From positions 248,001-312,000 of the forward strand of contig NZ_LAQP01000001.1 of assembly GCF_000971965.1 (NCBI RefSeq): 64,000 nucleotides of DNA. The letters run 5' to 3'. Of this stretch, positions 15,334-23,294 are shown piece by piece. The stretch is from Paenibacillus wulumuqiensis (GTDB lineage Bacteria > Bacillota > Bacilli > Paenibacillales > Paenibacillaceae). A model generated the notes under the pieces. It had not been told where the DNA came from. It saw only the letters and a list, made by a program, of their open reading frames with translations, and made no database searches. The number at the start of each line of letters is the position of its first letter. Within the stretch, counting starts at the first letter, position 1. The position numbers and the translations under genes were made by a program.

Positions 15334-16628
15334 AAGAGTGGGGCAATGTGCTGATTCTGGGCACTGGTCCGGTATCGGTTCAGCTGGCTGTCATGCTGAA
15401 ACAGCAGTGGAACAGCAGGATCGGGATAGCGGGCAGAAGATCATCGCGTTCGCAAAAATTCTTTGCTTCCCTGGAGCAGAGCGACCGACAGATCCGTGTT
15501 GGAATTCAGAACGAGCAGCATCACAGCATGGCAGGCGAGTGCCGGGTCGATGAGGTATTCAGCGGCTATGAACACATTACCGGACAGTGGGATACACTCC
15601 TACTCGCGGTAACTACTGATGCCTATACAACTGTACTGAAGCAGATCGCCAAGGAAGTGCTGCATAATGTCCAGTGCATTGTGCTCATCTCGCCAACATT
15701 CGGCTCGGGGAATCTGGTTCACCACTACATAAAAGAGTTCAACCCCCGGGCCGAGGTGATCAGCTTCTCCACCTATCACGGGGATACACGTTGGGCACAT
15801 CAGGAACCTTCCCATACTGTATTAACTACTGCAGTCAAAAAGAAACTTTGTGCAGGATCGGTGCAGAAGCCGTCGGCTCGTCTCGACAGTCTGCAGGACA
15901 TGTATACCCGATTGGGCGTACAGCTGCAGCTGATGGATTCCCCACTGGAAGCGGAGACACGAAACATCTCTCTGTACGTGCATCCACCGCTGTTCATGAA
16001 CGAGGTGGCTCTGGAAGCGGTATTCGGTGAAGACCCCATTCCGAGATATGTCTACAAGCTGTATCCCGAAGGCCCAATCACCCAGCAGCTGATCCGAAGT
16101 ATGCTCGCCCAGTGGCAAGAGATTACGGCGATTCTGAAGCAGCTGAATATTACAGGCATCAATCTATTGAAATTCATGACCGATGATAACTATCCGGTAT
16201 TGCCGGCCAGTCTGGGACGAGAGGATATCGAGAACTTCAATCATCTCCCTCCCATTCATCAGGAATACCTGCTGTATGTCCGCTATGCTTCGCTGCTGAT
16301 CGATCCTTTTTCCGAGTCGGACAGCAGTGGCAGATATTTCGATTTTTCCGCGGTGCCTTTTCGCAAAGTATTTACCAATCAGGAGGGTCAGCGGGATATT
16401 CCGCGCATGCCGCAGGAAGACTATTACCGTATCAAGATCATTCAGGGTATCTCCCATCATACCGGAACGCCCTGTCCGGTGATCGATGAGTTTGTCCACC
16501 GATACGAATCCACTATCCGGGAATATGCACGCAATCATCCGGGAGGCCCTTTATCGAGAGCATTTACCGTACAGGATTTTCATGAAGATCTAACCAGGAT
16601 CTGCGGCGCTATTCAGCCGGTCCACTAA
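15330..16628 (+). CDS. cntM: Opine metallophore dehydrogenase
   Basis: 432 residues. The Rossmann motif is GTGPVSVQLAVML (residues 11-23). Arg36-Arg37 after the second strand (IGIAGRRSSR) suggests NADPH. CntM joins the CntL product to a 2-oxo acid by reductive condensation. In SFSTYHGDTRWAH, Asp152 sits close to where S. aureus CntM has Asp150, a residue reported to favour pyruvate; enzymes using 2-oxoglutarate have Ala there. If the alignment holds, the product would be staphylopine rather than bacillopaline. The ATG at 15330 follows AAAGGAGAACATCCG and overlaps cntL by 4 bases; a longer upstream frame was rejected. Confidence 0.9.
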   Translation: MKEWGNVLILGTGPVSVQLAVMLKQQWNSRIGIAGRRSSRSQKFFASLEQSDRQIRVGIQNEQHHSMAGECRVDEVFSGYEHITGQWDTLLLAVTTDAYTTVLKQIAKEVLHNVQCIVLISPTFGSGNLVHHYIKEFNPRAEVISFSTYHGDTRWAHQEPSHTVLTTAVKKKLCAGSVQKPSARLDSLQDMYTRLGVQLQLMDSPLEAETRNISLYVHPPLFMNEVALEAVFGEDPIPRYVYKLYPEGPITQQLIRSMLAQWQEITAILKQLNITGINLLKFMTDDNYPVLPASLGREDIENFNHLPPIHQEYLLYVRYASLLIDPFSESDSSGRYFDFSAVPFRKVFTNQEGQRDIPRMPQEDYYRIKIIQGISHHTGTPCPVIDEFVHRYESTIREYARNHPGGPLSRAFTVQDFHEDLTRICGAIQPVH

Positions 16629-16641
16629 GGAGAGAATACAA

Positions 16642-18255
16642 ATGCCAAAACAAATACCATTACTGCTGCTGCTCATGCTGATGGCAGCAACCGTACTATC
16701 TGCCTGCTCCCCGGCAGGACAATCCGCAGCGAATACTACTGCATCTGCACATAACAATGAACTGATCTATGCCACAGCCAAAGACATCAACGATATGAAT
16801 CCGCATCTGTATGCCGGATCGATGCCAGCGCAGGGGATAGTATACGAATCGCTCGTGGAAAATACGAGCGAAGGAATCAAGCCGCTGCTCGCTTCCTCCT
16901 GGGATATTTCCAAAGACGGCAAAGTGTATACCTTCCATCTGCGTGAGGATGTAAAGTTCCATGATGGCGAGCCTTTTAACGCGGAAGCGGTCAAGCAAAA
17001 TATCGACGCTGTCCAGCATAACAAGGAAAAGCATGCCTGGATCAAATTATCTACTAAAATCACGGACTGTAAGGTGATCGATGAATACACCGTTCAGCTG
17101 ACACTATCCGAACCGTATTATCCGACACTATCCGAATTGTCCATGACTCGTCCGTACGTCTTCCTTTCACCAAAGGATTTCAAAAATGGGGAGACCATGA
17201 ACGGAGTGAGCGGCTATCATGGCACAGGTCCCTATGTGCTGACTGCCCATGAACCGGAGCAATCCGCGACATTCGAAGCTAATACCAGCTACTGGAACGG
17301 TACCCCTGCGATTCGTAAAATCACCGCTAAAGTGCTGCCTGCAGGTGAGACGACATTCCTGGCTCTGCAAAAAGGCGAAGTGAACTTTGCCTTTACCGAT
17401 GACCGGGGAGCCGACAGCATGGATGTCGAAGCGATGAAGCAGCTGGAAGCTTCCGGCGATTACCGGATCGTACGCAGCGAATCGATGAATACCAAGATGA
17501 TCGTCGTCAACAGCAGCCGCTCCGGCAGTCCGGTCAGCGGAAAGGCTGTGCGTGAAGCGCTCTGGCATGCGGTGGACCGGAAGACGATCAGCCGTGATAT
17601 TATGGGCGGTACCGAGACGGCTGCGAACACCCTTTTTTCCAGCAATGTCAATTATGCCGATATTCCGCTGACCCAGCGAAGCTATGATCTGACTAAAGCC
17701 GGAACACTGCTGGAAAGCGCAGGCTGGAAAATGGACCCGGCCAGCGGTATACGCAGCAAGAACGGAACTCCGCTGACCATGACACTCTATTATGACAGCA
17801 ATTCCTCTTCCCAGAAAATTCAGGCCGAGCTGATCCAGAGTGCGGCAGCCACGGTAGGGATGCAGCTGAAGCTGACCGGAGAAGAGTCCGCCTCTATCGC
17901 GAACCGCAGAGCGACCGGCGAATATGATCTATTATTCAACCAGACCTGGGGGCTGGCCTATGACCCGCAGAGCACCATAGCCGGCTTCACTTCCGGCAGT
18001 GCCTATTTGCATACGACCCAGGGAATTCCGCAGGCCAAAGAGCTGTACAGCAAAATTGATCAGGTGATGACATCCTTGGATGAAGCGAAGCGCAAATCGC
18101 TCTATGCGGATATTCTGAATATCGTTCATGATGAAGCGGTGTTTATCCCGGTAACGAACGGTAACATTACGGTCGTCGCGCCGAGCAATCTGCAGAATAT
18201 TTCATTCAAGCAGACTCAGTATGAGCTGCCGTTTGAGTCGATGAGCTTTCAATAA
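16642..18255 (+). CDS. cntA: Metallophore-binding lipoprotein of the uptake ABC transporter
   Basis: 537 residues, solute-binding protein family 5 (peptide/nickel/opine). The lipobox is VLSAC, with Cys22 the lipidated residue. Family stretches include TFHLREDVKFHDGEPFNAEA and GTGPYVLTAHEP. In staphylopine systems CntA captures the metal-loaded opine (nickel, cobalt, zinc) at the membrane. AAGGAGAGAATACAA precedes the ATG. It lies 13 bases after cntM, so synthesis and uptake share one transcript. Confidence 0.9.
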   Translation: MPKQIPLLLLLMLMAATVLSACSPAGQSAANTTASAHNNELIYATAKDINDMNPHLYAGSMPAQGIVYESLVENTSEGIKPLLASSWDISKDGKVYTFHLREDVKFHDGEPFNAEAVKQNIDAVQHNKEKHAWIKLSTKITDCKVIDEYTVQLTLSEPYYPTLSELSMTRPYVFLSPKDFKNGETMNGVSGYHGTGPYVLTAHEPEQSATFEANTSYWNGTPAIRKITAKVLPAGETTFLALQKGEVNFAFTDDRGADSMDVEAMKQLEASGDYRIVRSESMNTKMIVVNSSRSGSPVSGKAVREALWHAVDRKTISRDIMGGTETAANTLFSSNVNYADIPLTQRSYDLTKAGTLLESAGWKMDPASGIRSKNGTPLTMTLYYDSNSSSQKIQAELIQSAAATVGMQLKLTGEESASIANRRATGEYDLLFNQTWGLAYDPQSTIAGFTSGSAYLHTTQGIPQAKELYSKIDQVMTSLDEAKRKSLYADILNIVHDEAVFIPVTNGNITVVAPSNLQNISFKQTQYELPFESMSFQ

Positions 18256-18291
18256 TAGGCAAGAGAATAATAAGCAAGAGGAGGTTCTCCG

Positions 18292-19224
18292 GTGGGAATG
18301 TATATGATCAGGCGAATCGTATTCGCCATTCCGCTGCTGTGGGCGATTTCCCTGCTAACATTTGTGTTGATCAATCTGTCCCCGATGGACCCGGCAGTTG
18401 TTGTGCTGCAGGCACAGGGTGTACCGGTCATTACCGACGAGCTGATTGCCCGGACACAGCAGCAGCTTGGTCTGGATCAGCCGTTTCTTGTCCGGTATAT
18501 ACACTGGATGGCGGATTGTCTGCAGCTGAATTTTGGCAATTCGTATATAACCGGTCAATCGGTCTGGTTGCTGCTCGGTCCGGCTTTGGTAAATACACTG
18601 CGACTGACGCTGGTGTCGGCAGTGAGCATTATCATCGTCTCGGTGGTGCTGGGAGTGATCTGTGCCTTGCAGGCCGGACGGCTGCTGGATCGTTCGATGC
18701 GCATGCTCGCTTTTATCCTTACGGCGGTGCCTTCGTACGGATTGGCTGCGCTACTCATCTGGTATTTCTCGGTTCGGCTGGACTGGCTACCGACGAGTGG
18801 GATGGAATCGTACCGTAGTTACATTTTGCCGGTGCTGATCATTACCATCAGCTATGCCGGGCTGTATTTTCGTAATGTGCGCAGCTCGATGCTCAGCAAT
18901 CTGAATAAGGACTATGTGCTGTACGGACGGGCATCCGGACTGCCAGAGAGAACCATCACGCTGCATATTTTGCGCAATTCCCTGCAGGTGGCGGTATCGA
19001 TATTTTGCATGGCGATTCCGATCATACTGGGCAGCACGGTTGTGGTCGAGAATGTTTTTGCCTGGCCGGGGCTGGGTAGCCTCAGCGTACGCGCCATACT
19101 GAGCCGTGACTTTCCGGTGATTCAGGCGTATGTGCTGATCCTGGCTGTTTCATTTGTAATATTCAATGCCATCTCGGATATGATCAACGCTGCGATCAAT
19201 CCCAAGCTAAGGAATGGTCTGTAA
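18292..19224 (+). CDS. cntB: Metallophore ABC transporter permease
   Basis: 310 residues, DppB/OppB-type inner permease with about six membrane segments, the N-terminal MYMIRRIVFAIPLLWAISLL signature and the ATPase-contact loop (YVLYGRASGLPERTI). The GTG at 18292 is favoured because GAGGAGG lies 7 bases upstream; an ATG at 18298 is the alternative. The stop abuts the cntC start. With cntC it forms the channel for the metal-opine complex. Confidence 0.9.
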   Translation: MGMYMIRRIVFAIPLLWAISLLTFVLINLSPMDPAVVVLQAQGVPVITDELIARTQQQLGLDQPFLVRYIHWMADCLQLNFGNSYITGQSVWLLLGPALVNTLRLTLVSAVSIIIVSVVLGVICALQAGRLLDRSMRMLAFILTAVPSYGLAALLIWYFSVRLDWLPTSGMESYRSYILPVLIITISYAGLYFRNVRSSMLSNLNKDYVLYGRASGLPERTITLHILRNSLQVAVSIFCMAIPIILGSTVVVENVFAWPGLGSLSVRAILSRDFPVIQAYVLILAVSFVIFNAISDMINAAINPKLRNGL

Positions 19225-20106
19225 ATGAAGATATGGAAAAAGGGGAGCATGGACAAAACAGGCAGTCTATCCCTCCTCGTGGTGATCGGCGTGATTATGG
19301 CTGGATTGTTCGCACCGTTACTAGCGCCGCATGATCCGCTGGCTGTACAGATGAGTCTGCGATATGCAGGTCCATCGTGGGAATATCTGCTTGGCAATGA
19401 TCAGCTGGGCCGGTGTATCCTGTCCCGGCTGATCTACGGCATTCGTCCGAGCGTACTGGCGGTATTGGTCGTGCTGCTGTTCTCTGTGCTGATCGGAGCG
19501 GTGCTCGGATTTGCGGCCGGTTACTTTCGGGGTCGGATCGATACATGGATCATGCGGATATGTGATGTGGTGCTGTCTTTCCCCGGTTATGTCATGACCC
19601 TCGCAATAGTCGGCATACTCGGGGTGGGACTGGAAAATATACTGATTGCCTTTGTATTGACCAAATGGGCATGGTTCGCGAGGGTCATCCGGACATCGGT
19701 GCTGCAGTATACAGAGCAGGATTATATCCGGTTTGCCCGGGCGACCGGTATGAGACATGGACAAATTATCCGTCGTCATGTGATTCCGGTAACATTTGCC
19801 GATATTGCGGTGGTGGCGAGCAGCTCTATTGGGGCGATGATTTTGCAAATATCCGGGTTTTCCTTTCTCGGACTCGGTATTCAGGCGCCGCAGGCGGAAT
19901 GGGGCATGATGCTGAATGAAGCGCGGGAAGTGATGTTCACCCGGCCGGAGATGATGCTGCCGCCGGGAATGGCGATTGTGATCGTCGTCTCTGCATTTCA
20001 TTTTCTGGCGGATTCTCTGCAGGTGGCTCTCGATCCCCGGCTGCGTCAATCCGGAGTGCAGCATGACAGACAGCCCGAGCACAAGGAGGTGCCGGTTCGG
20101 TTATGA
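19225..20106 (+). CDS. cntC: Metallophore ABC transporter permease
   Basis: 293 residues, DppC/OppC-type. It carries LLAPHDPLAVQMSLRYAGPS followed by LGNDQLGRCILSRLIYGIRP, the usual N-terminal signature, and the ATPase-contact motif IRFARATGMRHGQII. It begins directly at the stop of cntB and overlaps cntD by 4 bases (ATGA). It is the second membrane subunit of the uptake system. Confidence 0.9.
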   Translation: MKIWKKGSMDKTGSLSLLVVIGVIMAGLFAPLLAPHDPLAVQMSLRYAGPSWEYLLGNDQLGRCILSRLIYGIRPSVLAVLVVLLFSVLIGAVLGFAAGYFRGRIDTWIMRICDVVLSFPGYVMTLAIVGILGVGLENILIAFVLTKWAWFARVIRTSVLQYTEQDYIRFARATGMRHGQIIRRHVIPVTFADIAVVASSSIGAMILQISGFSFLGLGIQAPQAEWGMMLNEAREVMFTRPEMMLPPGMAIVIVVSAFHFLADSLQVALDPRLRQSGVQHDRQPEHKEVPVRL

Positions 20107-20909
20107 ATATACTGGAAGTGGATCAGCTGAATATCAAGGATACCCATACCGGCAAGGTGATCGTCGACAATGTTTCGTTTGAACTGCGGCAGGGGAGGTG
20201 CCTTGCTATCGTAGGTGAGAGCGGCAGCGGCAAATCGCTCACCTGCCGGGCGATCATGCGGCTGAACCCGTCGTCTCTGCACCAAACGGGCCGTATTCTA
20301 TTCCGGGAAACCGATCTGAATGCACTGTCCGCCCGCGAGATGCGGAACATGCGCGGCAGACCGATTGGTATGATTATGCAAAATGGGATGAGTGCTTTTG
20401 ATCCTTCCTGCGTCGTTGGGGTGCATTTCCGGGAGACACTGGGGGAGCATTATGGCTGGAGCCGCAGCGTTATCGATGCCATGATGCAGGAGGCAATGCA
20501 GAGCGTCATGCTGAACCAGCCTGCCCAGCTGATGAACCGGTATCCGCATGAATTGTCCGGCGGGATGCTGCAGCGAATGATGATTGCACTGACCCTGGTA
20601 TTGAAGCCGGATATCATTATCGCCGATGAGCCGACGACAGCACTCGATACGCTGTCCCAGCAGGAAGTAATGGCGCAGTTTATCCATCTGCGCCGTACGC
20701 TGGGAAGTTCGATGATCTTTATTTCTCATGATCTGGGCGCGGTCCGTCATATTGCGGATGACGTACTGATTATGAAAAGCGGACAAATCATTGAGCGCGG
20801 AGAGACTGGGCAGCTGTTCACAGCGCCCCGGCATGATTATACCCGCCAGCTGCTCTCTGCCCGGCTCACCCTGAGTGATCATTTCAGGCAGCTGATAAAT
20901 GAGGAGTGA
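20103..20909 (+). CDS. cntD: Metallophore ABC transporter ATPase
   Basis: 268 residues. Walker A is GESGSGKS (about residue 38), the signature is LSGGMLQRM, and Walker B is IIIADEPTTALD. The switch His (FISHDLGA) is present. The shape is DppD-like but short: the C-terminal iron-sulfur/oligopeptide extension common in DppD is missing, as in S. aureus CntD. It pairs with cntF to drive import. Confidence 0.9.
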   Translation: MNILEVDQLNIKDTHTGKVIVDNVSFELRQGRCLAIVGESGSGKSLTCRAIMRLNPSSLHQTGRILFRETDLNALSAREMRNMRGRPIGMIMQNGMSAFDPSCVVGVHFRETLGEHYGWSRSVIDAMMQEAMQSVMLNQPAQLMNRYPHELSGGMLQRMMIALTLVLKPDIIIADEPTTALDTLSQQEVMAQFIHLRRTLGSSMIFISHDLGAVRHIADDVLIMKSGQIIERGETGQLFTAPRHDYTRQLLSARLTLSDHFRQLINEE

Positions 20910-20943
20910 ATCCAAGAGTAACGGAACAAAGGAGACAAGCAAT

Positions 20944-21690
20944 ATGCTGCACATACAGAATGTGGAGAAATCGTACCGAAAAAGCGGACTGCTCGCGAAA
21001 AGATCAGAAAAGGTACTGCACGGCGTCAGCTTCAGCTGCCATGACGGCGAATGTCTCGGTATTATCGGCGAAAGCGGCAGCGGCAAGTCGACGCTGGGAC
21101 GTCTCATTCTCGGTATCGAGAAACCGGATCATGGCGCGATCCTGCTAAATGGACAGCCGATCGCACAGCGTCAGGTACGCCGCGGGCAGATCAGTGCGGT
21201 ATTCCAGGATTATACGTCGTCGATCAATCCTTTCTTTACGGTAGAGCAGGCGATCCGGGAACCGCTGGATGGGGATGGACGTTCGCGGGCGGATCATGGC
21301 AGGCGAGTGGATGAACTGCTGGAGCAGGTCGGACTGAGTCCGGCTTACCGGACCCGGTATCCGCATGAACTGTCCGGTGGAGAGGCGCAGCGGGTATGCA
21401 TTGCCAGAGCGGTGGCGAACCGTCCCCGTTATATCGTACTGGATGAGGCGATCAGTTCACTGGATGTACGGGTTCAGGTGCAGGTACTGCATCTGCTGCA
21501 GGAACTGCAGTCCGTCTATGGGATGGGCTATATCTTTATCACACATGACATCCAGGCCGCTGCCTATATGTGCGACCGGATGATCATTTTCAGAAAGGGA
21601 CAGATTGTGGAGACGATCGATACGGATCGGCTAAGGGAAGTGCAGTCGGATTATGCCCGTACGCTGCTGGGTGCCACAATCATCATATAA
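20944..21690 (+). CDS. cntF: Metallophore ABC transporter ATPase
   Basis: 248 residues. Walker A is GESGSGKST (residue about 44), the signature LSGGEAQRV and Walker B YIVLDEAISSLD, with Ile where DppF-type ATPases usually have Thr or Pro. The ATG at 20944 follows AAAGGAGACAAGCAAT; a longer frame from 20899 has no good site. It is the second nucleotide-binding subunit of the CntABCDF importer. Confidence 0.9.
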   Translation: MLHIQNVEKSYRKSGLLAKRSEKVLHGVSFSCHDGECLGIIGESGSGKSTLGRLILGIEKPDHGAILLNGQPIAQRQVRRGQISAVFQDYTSSINPFFTVEQAIREPLDGDGRSRADHGRRVDELLEQVGLSPAYRTRYPHELSGGEAQRVCIARAVANRPRYIVLDEAISSLDVRVQVQVLHLLQELQSVYGMGYIFITHDIQAAAYMCDRMIIFRKGQIVETIDTDRLREVQSDYARTLLGATIII

Positions 21691-21712
21691 GACCATAAAG
21701 GAGGGGAAAGCC

Positions 21713-22936
21713 GTGAACGGAGCACTATCCTGGCCATTTCTGCGGCTGTATATTCTGGTGCTGGGTTATTTCAGTGCCAACGCGATCCTCAATGTCATTA
21801 TTCCGCTGCAGGGACATGCCTGGGGAGCGAGCAATACGACGATTGGGCTCATTATGGGGGCCTATTTGTTTACAACGATGTTTTTTCGGCCGTGGGCCGG
21901 GCAGATGATTCAGCAGCATGGCCCGATTCGGGTGCTGCGTACAATTCTGGTCATTAATGCTTTTGCGCTTGTACTGTATACATTTACAGGACCGGCGGGT
22001 TATCTGGTCGCCCGGATGCTGCAGGGGGTGTCGACTGCCTTTTTCTCAATGGCGCTGCAGATCGGCATTATCGATGCACTGCCGGAAAAGGATCGCTCCC
22101 AGGGAATATCCCTCTATTCGCTGTGCTCCTACATGCCGGGCATTATTGCCCCGGTGCTGGCGCTGGGCATCTGGCAGAGCGGCAGCAGCAGTTACTTTAC
22201 AGTGACCATGGTGACGATAGCCATTTTCACGGGTGTATTCGGCTATACTGCCCGGATGGACAGCAGCCGGGAACTGCCGCCAAAAGCATCGACTTTGCAG
22301 CGTTCGGGAACATGGTCTTCCCTTGGACAGCTGGTACGAAATCCGCTGCTGCGCAATTGCAGTGTAGTAATGCTGATCGCTTCTGTCGTATTCGGAGCGA
22401 TTACGACCTTTCTGCCGCTGTATGCGGATCAGCTGCCGAGCGGTAGTGCCGGTATCTATCTGATGCTGCAGGCAGCCAGTGTAGTTCTGGCCCGGTTCCT
22501 GCTTCGCAAAAAAATCCCTTCCGACGGACGCTGGCATACGCCATTTATGATCGGGGCATTGATTCTGCTGACAGCGGCGTCACAGCTGGTCAGTATATCC
22601 GTGAACGGAGGGTTTATTTTCCTATATACCGGAGCGGTACTGATGGGCATCGCCCAGGCGGTGATCTATCCGACGCTGACCACCTATCTGAGCTTTGTCC
22701 TGCCGGAGCACAGCCGTAATGTGCTGATGGGGCTGTTCATCGCGATGGCCGATCTCGGCATGTCGCTCGGCAGTATCATTATGGGACCCCTCGCAGATTA
22801 CTGGTCGTACTCTGGGATGTACGGCATATGTGCGGTACTGGGAATTGTATTGATTCTGTTCGTCCTGCTGCAAAAACAGAGCATGACGAGGTATGCGCAG
22901 CAGCTGCCATCATCCGGCATCAGGAATCCCAGCTGA
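21713..22936 (+). CDS. cntE: MFS exporter of the opine metallophore
   Basis: 407 residues with about 12 membrane segments, major facilitator superfamily; the loop 2-3 region reads FRPWAGQMIQQHGP. In S. aureus the CntE exporter releases staphylopine from the cell and the order cntKLMABCDFE is the same. The GTG at 21713 follows AAGGAGGGGAAAGCC; the frame also extends back into cntF, but without a site. It ends the operon, and its last 17 bases overlap an inward-facing AraC-gene remnant. No clear terminator follows. Confidence 0.88.
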   Translation: MNGALSWPFLRLYILVLGYFSANAILNVIIPLQGHAWGASNTTIGLIMGAYLFTTMFFRPWAGQMIQQHGPIRVLRTILVINAFALVLYTFTGPAGYLVARMLQGVSTAFFSMALQIGIIDALPEKDRSQGISLYSLCSYMPGIIAPVLALGIWQSGSSSYFTVTMVTIAIFTGVFGYTARMDSSRELPPKASTLQRSGTWSSLGQLVRNPLLRNCSVVMLIASVVFGAITTFLPLYADQLPSGSAGIYLMLQAASVVLARFLLRKKIPSDGRWHTPFMIGALILLTAASQLVSISVNGGFIFLYTGAVLMGIAQAVIYPTLTTYLSFVLPEHSRNVLMGLFIAMADLGMSLGSIIMGPLADYWSYSGMYGICAVLGIVLILFVLLQKQSMTRYAQQLPSSGIRNPS

Positions 22937-23110
22937 TCCGGAACAGCTCTGGCATCACCTGAAGAACCTTTTTGAAATAGTGAATAAAGCAGCTGCTCTG
23001 CGAGAACCCGTAATCCCGTGCAATCTCCCAAATCGTACGGTCGGTCGACAGCAGCAGCTTTTTGGCATGCAAAACGTATGATTCCGGCAAATAAGCCGCA
23101 GGCGTCATCT
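22920..23110 (-). pseudogene. C-terminal remnant of an AraC-family regulator
   Basis: The minus strand encodes LPESYVLHAKKLLLSTDRTI, then WEIARDYGFSQSSCFIHYFK and KVLQVMPELFRISWDS, stop at 22920. This is the second helix-turn-helix of an AraC protein. The sensing domain and first helix-turn-helix are missing and no ribosome binding site precedes any start. It overlaps the 3' end of cntE. It may be the residue of a former local regulator of the metallophore genes. The remaining bases to 23294 hold only the next gene's leader. Confidence 0.75.
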
Positions 23111-23294
23111 CCAGACAGACCTTATTTTGTGGAAGGTGCATTTATTTCCATTCTTCTATATAATACAGGAAATCAAAGCTGCGAGATTATTTGTCTGCTT
23201 CGTTTTGGTTGCGGTTTCACAAGTCTATCCTGTCAGCAGGACAGTCTGTAAGATCGATAGAACTGTAATTTATAGCATTGGAGGGAATTACATA

